A stretch of DNA of 64,000 bases from Brevundimonas sp. 357. GTDB lineage: Bacteria; Pseudomonadota; Alphaproteobacteria; Caulobacterales; Caulobacteraceae. A program made the position numbers and the translations under genes. The DNA lies in contig NZ_RHWX01000003.1 in the NCBI RefSeq assembly GCF_003938605.1, forward strand, positions 62,001-126,000, written 5' to 3'. The notes below the pieces were generated by a model. It saw only the letters and a list, made by a program, of their open reading frames with translations. It ran no database searches and was not told the DNA's origin. Below are positions 52,612 to 64,000 of the stretch, in pieces. Every line of letters starts with the position of its first letter. Position 1 is the first letter of the stretch.

Positions 52612-54078
52612 ATGCGCACCTTTCTGATCGCCGCCGCCGCCCTGCTGTCCGCCTGCGCCCTGGCGCCGCTGGCCGCCGCCGAAACGCCGGTCCAGCCGGT
52701 CGACCTGCTGCTGACCTCGGCCACGGTGGTCGATGTCGAGAAGGGGACGACGACGCCGGATCAGCTGGTCGCCGTGCGCGGCGGCGACATCGTGGCCGTA
52801 GGCCCCGAGGGCGAGGCGGGCCGCTATCGGGCCGTGCGGACGCTGGATCTGGGCGACCGCTACGTCATGCCGGGGCTGTGGGACATGCACGTCCACTTCG
52901 GCGGGGGCGAGACCCTGATCGAGGAGAACGCCGAGCTGATGCCGCTTTACGTGGTCAACGGCGTGGTGGCGGTGCGCGACGCGGCGGGCGATCTGGCGCA
53001 GCAGGTGCTGGACTGGCGCGCGTCGCCGCCGACCGCCGATGCGCCACGCATCTTCACCTCCGGCCCCAAGATCGAGGGCATCGCCCCCGTCTGGAAGGGC
53101 GTGATCGAGACCGGCAGCGAGGCCGACGTGGACGCGGCCCTGGACCGGCTTCAGGCCCTGCGCGTCGACTTCGTCAAGATCACCGACAACACCCTGACGC
53201 CCGAGCTTTTCCTCTACGCCGTGCGCGAGGCGAAGAAGCGGGGCATGAAGACCTCGGCCCACATTCCGGCCAGCATCACTGTGCTGACGGCGGCGGAGGC
53301 GGGCCTGTCGTCGATCGAACACCTCGACTACGCCATGAAGGCGGGTTCGCGCGATGAGGCCGCCATTTCGGCCGACTATCTGGCGGGCAAATACACCTAC
53401 GCCCAGACCATGCGGCGTTATGCCGACACCTTCGACGTGGAGACGGCGCGCCGGGTCTATGCGCGGTTGGCGGAGCTGGGCACGGCGGTGTCGCCGACCC
53501 TCTACGGTTCGACCACCCTGGCCAATCTGGACAAAGACGACCATACGCACGACGACGGACTGGCCTATGTCGGGCCGGGCATCCGGGCGACCTATGACTG
53601 GCGCGTCCAGCGCGCGGCCCAGGCTACGCCGCAGCAGGTCGAGGACCGCCACTTCGTCAAGGACGTCACCGCGCGCACCCTGCCCATGCTGCGCGACGCG
53701 GGCGTGACGATCCTGACCGGGACTGACGCGGGCTTCCTCAACTCGTTCAACTATCCGGGCCTTTCGCTGCACGACGAGTTGGAGCTCTATGTGTCGCTGG
53801 GCCTGACGCCGCGCGAGGCCTTGGCGGGCTCGGTCGTGGACGGGCCGCGCTTCCTGAGCCAGGGCGAGCGTTACGGCGCGGTGGCGGCGGGCAAGTCGGC
53901 GGATCTGCTGGTGCTGGAGGCGAACCCGCTGGCCGACGTCAGCGCCACGCGCGACGCCGAGACCGTGGTGCTGCGTGGCCGACTGATCGACGCGGCCGAG
54001 TTGGAGCGGATGCGCGCCGAGATCCGCGCGCGGGTCGCGGCGCGCAACGCGGTCTTCAAGCCTTCGCCAGCGTCCTGA
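52612..54078 (+). CDS. Exported amidohydrolase
   Basis: A 488-residue metal-dependent hydrolase from the ATG at 52612, with a signal peptide MRTFLIAAAALLSACALAPLAAA that also carries a possible lipobox (LSAC). Metal ligands are visible in GLWDMHVHFGGGE, the lysine in DFVKITDNT, SAHIPASI, SIEHLDYAMK and TGTDAGFLNSFNYPG. It is distinct from the amidohydrolase at 12713. The substrate is not deducible. Its 3' end overlaps the convergent HdeD-like gene by 23 bases. Confidence 0.88.
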   Translation: MRTFLIAAAALLSACALAPLAAAETPVQPVDLLLTSATVVDVEKGTTTPDQLVAVRGGDIVAVGPEGEAGRYRAVRTLDLGDRYVMPGLWDMHVHFGGGETLIEENAELMPLYVVNGVVAVRDAAGDLAQQVLDWRASPPTADAPRIFTSGPKIEGIAPVWKGVIETGSEADVDAALDRLQALRVDFVKITDNTLTPELFLYAVREAKKRGMKTSAHIPASITVLTAAEAGLSSIEHLDYAMKAGSRDEAAISADYLAGKYTYAQTMRRYADTFDVETARRVYARLAELGTAVSPTLYGSTTLANLDKDDHTHDDGLAYVGPGIRATYDWRVQRAAQATPQQVEDRHFVKDVTARTLPMLRDAGVTILTGTDAGFLNSFNYPGLSLHDELELYVSLGLTPREALAGSVVDGPRFLSQGERYGAVAAGKSADLLVLEANPLADVSATRDAETVVLRGRLIDAAELERMRAEIRARVAARNAVFKPSPAS

Positions 54079-54631
54079 CCTTGAAGGCGACCCAGATCAG
54101 CAGCAGGCCGAACAGCACGGCCCAGGTCGCGATCAACCACAGCAGGCCGATGGCCCCGGCGCCGGGCATGAAGACCAGGATCAGGCCGAAGATCACCGAC
54201 AGGGCGCCGGCGGCGCCCAGCGTCCACTCATTGGCGATCTCGTTACGCAGGCGGACGGCGCCGATGATCTCGAGCACGCCGCGCAGGATCGACCAGAAGC
54301 CGATCAGATAGACCAGGACCAGGGCCGTCAGGCCCGGCCAGGCGAAGACGATGACGGCGGTCAGGATACTGACCGCGCCGCCCAGGGCCAGCCACCAGCG
54401 GGGGACCATGCCGCCGCCGCGGATCGCCGCGATCAAGGCCAGAATCCCGTCTGCCAGGGCGTAGATCCCATAGAGCATGATGAGGGTCAGCAGGCTGATT
54501 TGCGGCCAGACGAAGGTCAGCACGCCGAACGCCACGGCGGCGATCCCGCGCAACAACAGCAGCCACCACGACCGATGCAGGGCGGATCTGACGAAGCCTT
54601 CCAGCGAAGGCGCGGCGTTGGAAGAGGTCAT
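54056..54631 (-). CDS. HdeD/DUF308 family membrane protein
   Basis: A 191-residue inner-membrane protein from the ATG at 54631, which has an AGGGGAG site. Six helices are arranged as three repeats; RSWWLLLLRGIAAVAFGVLTFVWPQISLLTLIMLYGIYALADGILAL is the DUF308 signature. The family includes E. coli HdeD, linked to acid resistance. The physiological role here is open. It is convergent with the amidohydrolase. Confidence 0.88.
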   Translation of the reverse strand: MTSSNAAPSLEGFVRSALHRSWWLLLLRGIAAVAFGVLTFVWPQISLLTLIMLYGIYALADGILALIAAIRGGGMVPRWWLALGGAVSILTAVIVFAWPGLTALVLVYLIGFWSILRGVLEIIGAVRLRNEIANEWTLGAAGALSVIFGLILVFMPGAGAIGLLWLIATWAVLFGLLLIWVAFKVRTLAKA

Positions 54632-54720
54632 GAGTTCAGCTCCCCTTGGGCGTGGCGGCATACGGCCACGCTGGGCCAACGCGGGCGCGTGGGGGAGGGT
54701 TCCTCAACCTGCTTTCCCGC

Positions 54721-54960
54721 TCAGGCCGCCGCGCGCCAGTCGGAGCGGGCGTTGAACGGCGGGGTGTGGAACTCGTCCCACAGGGCGTCTTCGTTGGTGT
54801 AGCGGCTGGTCGAGGCGCTGATGACGTCCACGACCTGTTCCTCCTGACGGTCCCAGATGACGGCCAGATCGCTCTCGGTTTCGCACGGCACGATCATGTA
54901 GCGGTCGGCGAAGGTCTTGCGGGCGGGCTTCTGGGCGGTGGGGGTGCGGGCGAAGGCCAT
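54721..54960 (-). CDS. Small hypothetical protein divergent from WYL regulator
   Basis: A 79-residue protein from the ATG at 54960 (MAFARTPTAQKPARKTFADRYMIVPCETESDLAVIWDRQEEQVVDVI). A strong AGGAGA ribosome site fixes the start; longer frames above it lie antisense to the WYL gene. It is soluble with a basic N-terminus and acidic centre. It shares a 27-base upstream region with the regulator. I do not recognise a family; the context suggests it may be the regulator's partner or target. Confidence 0.65.
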   Translation of the reverse strand: MAFARTPTAQKPARKTFADRYMIVPCETESDLAVIWDRQEEQVVDVISASTSRYTNEDALWDEFHTPPFNARSDWRAAA

Positions 54961-54987
54961 GTCGTGATCTCCTGAAGCGATTGCCTC

Positions 54988-56037
54988 TTGCTGATGATGA
55001 GAGGATGCGACAGCATTACGCCAGTTTCGGACGTATCTCTGTGGAGAAGTTATTTGCGGCACGATAAGGCGGCCCTGGTCATCGATCTGGCGCGAGGCAT
55101 GGCGGCCAGCGCCGAGGGGCTGACGCTGAACGAGATGGCGGCCCAGATGAACGTCGGGCGCCGCACGGCCGAGCGGATGCGCGACGCCGTGCTGATGCTG
55201 TTCCCGCAGGTCGAGGAGGTGTCGGACCCGCCGACCAAACGCTGGCGCATCCGGGGCGGGCTGTCGGCCTTCGAGCAGGCGCCGACGGCGACCGAGATGC
55301 TGGAGCTGACCAAGGCGGCGGCCGCCCTGCGCGCGGCGGGCGAACCGGCGCGGGCGACGGCGCTGGAAAGCCTTGAGCGCAAGGTGAAGGCGGCGATGCG
55401 CTCGACTACCCTGAACCGCATGGCGCCGGATCTGGAGGCCTTGGTCCGGGCCGAGACCATCGCCGTCCAGGCCGGGCCGCGCCCCAGCGCCGATGAGACG
55501 GTGCTGGCCGAGATTCGCGGGGCGGTGCTGGCCGAGCGGCCGCTGAACTTCATCTACGCCCGGCCCGGCGCCGAGGCGCGCACCCGCACCATGACGCCGT
55601 GCGGCCTGATGTTCGGGCGGGCCAACTATCTGGTGGCCGCCGACCGCGAGAGCGGGCGCATCCAGACCTTCCGTCTGGACCGGATGAGCGCGGTCGAGGC
55701 GGGCGAAGGCACGGCGCGTCCGCCCGAAGACTTCGACCTGGGCGCCTTCGCCAGCCAGTCCTTCGGCATCTATCAGGACGAGATCGAGGAGGTCGCCGTC
55801 CGTATCGCGCCCGAGGGGGCGGACGAGGCGCGCGGCTGGCGCTGGCACCCGACCCAGACGATCGAGGATCAGGCCGACGGCTCGGTCGTGGTGCGATTCC
55901 GCGCCTCGGGCATGCGTGAACTGGCCTGGCACCTGTTCACCTGGGGCGAGCGGGCGACCATCCTGGGGCCCGAGCGGCTGAAGGCTGTGATGGCCGAGGA
56001 GCTTGCTGCGGCGGGCCGCGCCCTCGAACAGGCGTAA
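54988..56037 (+). CDS. WYL domain transcriptional regulator (YafY-like)
   Basis: A 349-residue regulator with an N-terminal winged-helix region (about 25-90: LTLNEMAAQMNVGRRTAERMRDAVLMLFP) and a WYL-type domain (about 165-290: LNFIYARPGAEARTRTMTPCGLMFGRANYLVAADRESGRIQTFRLDRM), then a WCX-like tail with SGMRELAWHLFTWGERATILGPERL. The start may be TTG at 54988 or ATG at 54994. WYL proteins sense nucleotides, DNA ends or other ligands and often regulate DNA-damage or defence genes. No defence gene is adjacent. Confidence 0.85.
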   Translation: MLMMRGCDSITPVSDVSLWRSYLRHDKAALVIDLARGMAASAEGLTLNEMAAQMNVGRRTAERMRDAVLMLFPQVEEVSDPPTKRWRIRGGLSAFEQAPTATEMLELTKAAAALRAAGEPARATALESLERKVKAAMRSTTLNRMAPDLEALVRAETIAVQAGPRPSADETVLAEIRGAVLAERPLNFIYARPGAEARTRTMTPCGLMFGRANYLVAADRESGRIQTFRLDRMSAVEAGEGTARPPEDFDLGAFASQSFGIYQDEIEEVAVRIAPEGADEARGWRWHPTQTIEDQADGSVVVRFRASGMRELAWHLFTWGERATILGPERLKAVMAEELAAAGRALEQA

Positions 56038-56114
56038 AGCTGAGGAAACCGTAAGGTGACGGGCGGCGTTTGCGAGCCCTAAGCTGTGCCATTCCTCATG
56101 GGAGACTGCTTTTC

Positions 56115-57551
56115 GTGCGTCTGAAAGTCCTGTCCACGGCGGCCGTCGCGGCCGCCATCCTGCTGACCGCCTGCGCCGCCAGCCCTGCGCCTGGCCCCTG
56201 GAACGTTGAGGCGGCGCCGCAGGTGACGGTAACGCGCAAGGACGGGCGGTTGACCGTCGACTATGTCTTCAACCGCGACGCCGTGGTCTGGGCCTTCATG
56301 GACTCGGCGCTGATTTCGGAGGTGCGCGAGCCGTGGCGGCCGCGTCAGTGGACGGTCGAGACGCCCGGCGTGGTGATGGAGCGACGCGGCCACTACGACA
56401 TCATCCGCAGCACGGATGGCGGCCCGGTGCCGCGCCACGTCCGTTTCAGCGTGACGCCTCAGGCGGTCGAGCTGGAGGCGGAATACAAGACCCTGGTCTT
56501 CTCGGACGGGGCCGTGGCCCTGCCGACGCGGCAGATGGACGTCTTCGCCCTGGGCTCGCCCGAGGCGGCGGAGGCGATGCCGGCGGACCTCAACGGCGTC
56601 AATCTGGACGGCGGGGCGTCGCGCGTGACCTGGCGCGACCTGGACGGGCCGGTGCTGTTCAACGGCGTGCGCCACGCGGAACTGACGACGACGGGCGAGC
56701 GGTCCTATGTCCTGCTGGGACAGGCGCGGGTGACGCCGGGCGAGGGGCTGACCACGGTCATGGACCCCAATCTGCCGCCCTGGATCGGCGAGAAGATCCG
56801 CGACTTCGCCCCGCGCGTGGGCCAGTTCTACCTGCAACGCCTGGGGCGGCCCGGCTCGGGCGGCGACAAGCCGGTGGTCATGGTGTCGTGGAACGGCCCG
56901 ACCGAGCGGATGACCAGCATGGGCGGCAGCGTTCTGCCCGGTCTGATCGTCATGTCGTTCGAGGGGACCGGCGTGACCCGGCCGACGGCGGAGATGGAGC
57001 GGGTATCCCGCTGGTTCATCGGCCATGAGAGCGCCCACTTCTGGCTGGGCCAGACCGTACGCTACGAGTTCGCGCGCGACGCCTGGATCACCGAGGGCGG
57101 GGCCGATCTGATGGCGGTGCGGGCGCTGAAGGCGCTGGACCCGGCCTATGACGACCGCAAGGCCCTGCAGGAAGAGGTCGACGACTGCGTGACCCTGAGC
57201 CAGGGGCGCGGCGTGGCCGAGGCGGGCGAACGCGGCGAGCACCGCGCCTATTACGCCTGCGGCGCCGTCTTCGCCATGACGGCCGAGGGGGCGCAGAAGC
57301 GGCGCGACGGCGGCGACTGGTTCGGCTTCCTGCGGCCTCTGCTGGACGCCAACCGCCGGGACGGGGTGTTGAGCCGCGCCGAATGGCTGAACGCCCTGAC
57401 GCGCGTGTCGGGCGATCCGACGCTGGCGGCCGACATCGGGCGGATGCTGGACCAGGGCGCGGCCGATCCCGCCGCCGAGATCGCCGGCCTGTTCCGCCGC
57501 GCGGGCGTGCCGCACCGGGTCGAGGGCGGTCGCGTCATTCTGATGAACTGA
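56115..57551 (+). CDS. HExxH lipoprotein, M1-like metallopeptidase domain
   Basis: A 478-residue protein from GTG at 56115, behind GGGAG. The N-terminus has a lipobox LTAC (Cys20). The C-terminal half holds H304-E-S-A-H308 followed by E327 in WITEGGAD, which fits the HExxH-x18-E pattern of M1 aminopeptidases and related gluzincins. The first ~250 residues are beta-rich and lack the classical GAMEN motif, although SMGGSVLPG occurs at the expected place. It would act in the periplasm or outer-membrane face. Substrate unknown. Confidence 0.75.
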   Translation: MRLKVLSTAAVAAAILLTACAASPAPGPWNVEAAPQVTVTRKDGRLTVDYVFNRDAVVWAFMDSALISEVREPWRPRQWTVETPGVVMERRGHYDIIRSTDGGPVPRHVRFSVTPQAVELEAEYKTLVFSDGAVALPTRQMDVFALGSPEAAEAMPADLNGVNLDGGASRVTWRDLDGPVLFNGVRHAELTTTGERSYVLLGQARVTPGEGLTTVMDPNLPPWIGEKIRDFAPRVGQFYLQRLGRPGSGGDKPVVMVSWNGPTERMTSMGGSVLPGLIVMSFEGTGVTRPTAEMERVSRWFIGHESAHFWLGQTVRYEFARDAWITEGGADLMAVRALKALDPAYDDRKALQEEVDDCVTLSQGRGVAEAGERGEHRAYYACGAVFAMTAEGAQKRRDGGDWFGFLRPLLDANRRDGVLSRAEWLNALTRVSGDPTLAADIGRMLDQGAADPAAEIAGLFRRAGVPHRVEGGRVILMN

Positions 57552-57630
57552 TCCGGCGAATTGATCCTGCTCAAGGCGCGGAACGGCGTTTGGCGCGTTG
57601 ATGGGGCGTGTCCTGAAACAGGAGGCCGCC

Positions 57631-58464
57631 ATGCCCTGGACCAGTCTGATCGTCTATGTCGACGATGAAGCCGACAACCCCGCCCGCCTGACCGAAGCCT
57701 GCGCCTTGGCAAGCGCGCATGGGGCGCGGCTGATCGGGGTGTCGGGCTGCGCGCCCGAGACGCCGGTGGCCGACGCCTATGGGGCGGGCATATTGCTGGG
57801 CGAGGTGATGGCGGCCCAGCAGGCGCGCAACGAAACCACGCTGAAGTCCGCCGAGCAGCGGTTCCGCGGCGCGATCGAGGCGGCGGGCGTCGAGGGCGAG
57901 TGGCGCGGCGACGTCGGCGATCCGACGGGCCTGACGCTGCGCTGCCTGCGGGCGGCGGATGCTGTCCTGGTCGGGCGCGACGCGGGCGGGGCCAGCGCCT
58001 GGCGCGCGCCGCACCCGGCGGATCTGGCCATGCGCTCGGGGCGGCCGGTGGTGGTTCTGCCGCCCAGCCCGATCCGTTCGATGGTGGATGCGCCGGTGCT
58101 GCTGGCCTGGACCGACACGCGCGAGAGCCGTTTGGCGGCTCAGGCGGCTCTGCCCCTGTTGAAACGCGCCGACGGGGTGCGGGTGGTCGAGTTGTGCGAC
58201 CCGGACGATACCGACGGCGCCCGCTTGCGGACACAGGATGTCGCGCGCTGGCTGGCGGGGCACGGCGTCGCCGCCGAGCCGGACGCTCGCGCTCACGACG
58301 ACCGCACGCACGGCCGTCGCCTGATCGACTGCGCCGAGGAGATGGGGGCGGGGCTCATGGTCTCCGGCGCCTGGGGGCATGCGCGGATGCGGCAGTGGAT
58401 CTTCGGCGGGGTGACGCAGACCCTGCTGAACGAAGCGCCCGTGGCGCTGATGCTGGCGCACTGA
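57631..58464 (+). CDS. Tandem universal stress protein (UspA family)
   Basis: A 277-residue protein from the ATG at 57631, which has a perfect AGGAGG site. Two UspA-like halves are visible: residues about 1-150 (SLIVYVDDEADNPARLTEACALASAHGARLIGV, AVLVGRDAGG) and about 155-277 (ending SGAWGHARMRQWIFGGVTQTLLNEAPVALMLAH). The second half keeps the GxxGHxR-type nucleotide-binding loop; the first is more degenerate. UspA proteins aid survival under stress, with poorly known biochemistry. Confidence 0.85.
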   Translation: MPWTSLIVYVDDEADNPARLTEACALASAHGARLIGVSGCAPETPVADAYGAGILLGEVMAAQQARNETTLKSAEQRFRGAIEAAGVEGEWRGDVGDPTGLTLRCLRAADAVLVGRDAGGASAWRAPHPADLAMRSGRPVVVLPPSPIRSMVDAPVLLAWTDTRESRLAAQAALPLLKRADGVRVVELCDPDDTDGARLRTQDVARWLAGHGVAAEPDARAHDDRTHGRRLIDCAEEMGAGLMVSGAWGHARMRQWIFGGVTQTLLNEAPVALMLAH

Positions 58465-58466
58465 CT

Positions 58467-58496
58467 TTCCTTCTCCCTTTGTGTGAGAAGGGGAAA
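58467..58496. terminator. Possible shared terminator hairpin
   Basis: CCTTCTC (58469-58475) and GAGAAGG (58485-58491) form a 7-bp stem between the convergent usp and regulator genes. Neither side has a convincing T-run, so the call is tentative. Confidence 0.4.
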
Positions 58497-59927
58497 TTAG
58501 GCGAACGGATAGGGGCTGACGGATTTCGACCAGTCGTCCACCGTCAGGGCGCGGCCGACCGGCGGGGCGGCGCGTTCGGCGCAGGGGTGGCGTTCGCACA
58601 ACCGGCAGGCGGGGCCGATGGGCGTGACCTCGGGCTTCTGAAGGTCCAGGCCGCGCGCATAGATCAGGCGGTGGGCGTGCTTTAGTTCGCAGCCCAGGCC
58701 GATGGCGAGGTCATGCCCCTCGGTGAAGGCGTCCTGGCCCTGACGGTCCACGGTGCGGGCCAGGGTGAACCAACGCGATCCGTCCGGCGTCTCGATGATC
58801 TGGGTGATGATGCGGCCCGGCGTGCGGAAGGCCGAGTGCAGCCGCCAGCGCGGGCAGGCCCCGCCGAAACGCGAGAAGGGGAAGGCGCCCGAGGCGTAAC
58901 GCTTGGACACGTTACCCGCCTGATCCACCCGCATTAGGAAGAAGGGCACGCCGCGCGCCGTCGGCCGCGACAGGGTGGTCAGCCGGTGGGCGATCTGCTC
59001 GAAACCGACGCCGAACCGGGCCTGGAGCCGGGCCAAGTCGTAGCCGGCTTCCTCGGCGGTGCGCTGGAAGGCGGCGTAGGGCATCAGCACGGCGGCGGCC
59101 AGGGTGTTGGTCAGCGAGGTCTTCAGCAGGTTGCGCGTCGGTGCGTCGGGAGCGTTCGCCGCCTCGGTCAGGGCCTGAAGCTCAGGCCCGTGCTCCATCA
59201 GGGCCAGCTGATTGGCGACGGCGAAGGCGCGCGACGACGGGCCTAGCGCATCGGACAGCAGCAGCCGCCCCCGGTGCGGGTCGAAACGGCGGGTCCACTC
59301 GACCATGACCTCGGCGGGCAGGGTGCGGACGGTCAGGCCGTGACGGGCGAACAGGCGCGCGCGGGCCAGGGCCTCGAAGCCTTCGTCGGGGGCGGGGGCT
59401 TCGGCGCGCAGGGCGTCGTGCAGGGCTTCGCCCAGCGCATCAAGGTCGGGGAAGTGGTTGTGGCGGGACTGGACGTATTCGCGCACCCATTCGGACGGAC
59501 TGTCGGTCGGCGCGGCGCCGCCGCCCGCCTCGATCTCGGCCCGGTCGCGCACGCGGCGGTCGGTGAAGGCGCGATAGAGGCGCAGCACGGCGTCGGCGGC
59601 GGCGGGCTGATCCTCGGCCAGCTGCATGATCTCGTGGCGCGGCACGGCCAGACCCTGAAACAGGGGATCGGCGAAGACCTCTGACAGTTCGGCCTCCGAC
59701 GCCGGGCCGCCGGACTGGCCGAGATTGCGCAGGTCGACGTCATAGGTCTCGGCCAGACGCAGCAGCAGTTGGGCCGAGACGGGGCGCTGGTTGCGCTCGA
59801 TATGGTTCAGATAGGAGGGCGAAACGCCCAGATCCGCCGCCATCGCCGTCTGCGACAGGTCAAGGTCGCGCCGCAGCCGCTTGAGGCGGCCGCCCAGGAA
59901 CAGCTTGCGATCGGCGGCGGCGTTCAT
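58497..59927 (-). CDS. ScfR/RamB-type XRE regulator of short-chain fatty acyl metabolism
   Basis: A 476-residue regulator with an N-terminal XRE helix-turn-helix (about 10-68: LRRDLDLSQTAMAADLGVSPSYLNHIERNQRPVS), a central IrrE-like segment and a C-terminal cysteine cluster (CRLCERHPCAERAAP), the architecture of the short-chain fatty acyl-CoA responsive group that includes RamB and PccR. It is divergent from isocitrate lyase and its own start lies 12 bases from a large inverted repeat, so it very likely controls aceA and itself. The effector, perhaps an acyl-CoA, is inference. Confidence 0.88.
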   Translation of the reverse strand: MNAAADRKLFLGGRLKRLRRDLDLSQTAMAADLGVSPSYLNHIERNQRPVSAQLLLRLAETYDVDLRNLGQSGGPASEAELSEVFADPLFQGLAVPRHEIMQLAEDQPAAADAVLRLYRAFTDRRVRDRAEIEAGGGAAPTDSPSEWVREYVQSRHNHFPDLDALGEALHDALRAEAPAPDEGFEALARARLFARHGLTVRTLPAEVMVEWTRRFDPHRGRLLLSDALGPSSRAFAVANQLALMEHGPELQALTEAANAPDAPTRNLLKTSLTNTLAAAVLMPYAAFQRTAEEAGYDLARLQARFGVGFEQIAHRLTTLSRPTARGVPFFLMRVDQAGNVSKRYASGAFPFSRFGGACPRWRLHSAFRTPGRIITQIIETPDGSRWFTLARTVDRQGQDAFTEGHDLAIGLGCELKHAHRLIYARGLDLQKPEVTPIGPACRLCERHPCAERAAPPVGRALTVDDWSKSVSPYPFA

Positions 59928-59938
59928 GGCGCGATCAT

Positions 59939-60019
59939 GTCACATCATGACTTCATGGCAAGTGTCATGATGTGACTGTTTGACTTAAATGATGGCTCTT
60001 CGAGTGTGTCAATCATGAC
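59939..60019. promoter_or_regulatory. Inverted-repeat operator between regulator and aceA
   Basis: GTCACATCATGAC (59939-59951) and its exact reverse complement GTCATGATGTGAC (59964-59976) are separated by 12 bases. A further TCATGAC occurs at 60013-60019. The elements lie within the 155-base divergent region, the first arm starting 12 bases above the regulator's ATG. The spacing and symmetry fit a dimeric or tetrameric repressor/activator site. Confidence 0.8.
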
Positions 60020-60082
60020 GCTTGCGTGTTCAGGTCTCTGAGACAGCGGTTTCGGCCGCGCCTTATCGAGACCGAGACGAAC

Positions 60083-61360
<1,278 letters not shown>

Positions 61361-61389
61361 GTTCCACGCCTCACAGGAAAGGAAAAGAC

Positions 61390-61599
61390 ATGGAGCCCAT
61401 GACCCGTCCGCAAGCCATCATCGACTTTTGCCTGGCGCCGCTGGCGCTGGACGGATCGACCGAGGCCGAGCGCGAGGTGCGCCGCCGTCTGGAGCACGTG
61501 CTCAAGACCTTCGAGGCCAAGGCGGTCCGTCCGCTGAGCGTGGATTTCTCGACCATGCCCAGCCAGGTCATCAACGAGGCGGCGCACGGCTACGAGTGA
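61390..61599 (+). CDS. Small protein downstream of aceA
   Basis: A 69-residue protein from the ATG at 61390 with an AGGAAAGG site, 29 bases after the aceA stop. It is helical and soluble: TRPQAIIDFCLAPLALDGSTEAEREVRRRLEHVLKTFEAKAVRPLSVDFSTMPSQVINEAAHGYE. There is no terminator between it and aceA, so it is probably co-transcribed and under the same operator. The family is not recognised; the link with acetate or fatty-acid growth is inferred only from position. Confidence 0.68.
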   Translation: MEPMTRPQAIIDFCLAPLALDGSTEAEREVRRRLEHVLKTFEAKAVRPLSVDFSTMPSQVINEAAHGYE

Positions 61600-61627
61600 G
61601 CCGCGTCGGCATTGAAAGAAGGAGACC

Positions 61628-63955
<2,328 letters not shown>

Positions 63956-64000
63956 GATGCTCCCTCAGCCCCTAGCCGTTCCGCCGTAAATCCGTGAAGA

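Noticed and set aside
52039..53772. A 577-codon open frame on the minus strand
   Set aside because: Antisense to the cupin, DUF1801 and amidohydrolase genes, all of which have recognisable motifs and ribosome sites.

Overview
The window is one contiguous piece of a high-GC alphaproteobacterial chromosome with tightly packed genes on both strands. Several genes point to Caulobacterales: a TipF-type EAL protein, a GapR (DUF2312) nucleoid protein lying a few genes from a TacA-like sigma-54 activator, an aa3-oxidase subunit IV, the alphaproteobacterial lipid A gene block with DUF4170 and DUF2093 neighbours, and CtrA-like and GANTC (CcrM) sites in promoter regions. My best guess is Brevundimonas or a close relative; this is inferred from gene content, not from a marker gene comparison. 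I see no prophage, insertion sequence, CRISPR array or rRNA, so this looks like core chromosome.

Layout. 1-6 kb: 3' part of ileS with its terminator, a 2OG-Fe(II) oxygenase, tipF, an SDR dehydrogenase and an LpxL-type acyltransferase. 6-14 kb: receiver protein, DUF2093, P1 peptidase, xseA, small membrane and lipoprotein genes, purD, an L,D-transpeptidase-fold lipoprotein and an amidohydrolase. 14-22.5 kb: a leftward envelope block pmbA-cysQ-DUF4170-(two tiny membrane proteins)-msbA-DUF374-waaA-lpxK with start/stop overlaps; a tyrosine phosphatase gene in the opposite direction splits it. 22.5-34.5 kb: an interspersed repeat, MAPEG, M14 peptidase, a membrane protein, DUF3829 lipoprotein, XRE-Pr6Pr-ubiD, aldo/keto reductase, alpha/beta hydrolase, gamma-glutamyltransferase, a lone exbD and folE. 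34.6-42 kb: cysS, the second repeat copy, a lytic transglycosylase, an unusual tRNA-Cys-like sequence, rpmJ, gapR with a duplicated hairpin leader, a gene that apparently starts at CTG, two lipoproteins and tacA. 42-50 kb: DUF4153 protein, pepF, cytochrome oxidase subunit IV and the transhydrogenase operon pntAA-pntAB-X-Y-pntB. 50-58.5 kb: lipoproteins, a DUF985-like cupin, DUF1801, amidohydrolase, HdeD-like protein, a WYL regulator, an HExxH lipoprotein and a universal stress protein. 58.5-64 kb: an ScfR/RamB-type regulator divergent from isocitrate lyase with a strong inverted-repeat operator between them, a 69-residue protein, and an MHYT hybrid histidine kinase.

Most genes are housekeeping or envelope functions. 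The parts most worth a second look are the non-canonical tRNA-Cys-like sequence upstream of rpmJ, the CTG-start gene after gapR, the two extra genes inside the pnt operon, the aceA operator, the ~230-bp mosaic repeat, and the composition of the lipid A block. I did not find a clearly new multi-gene defence or biosynthetic system.
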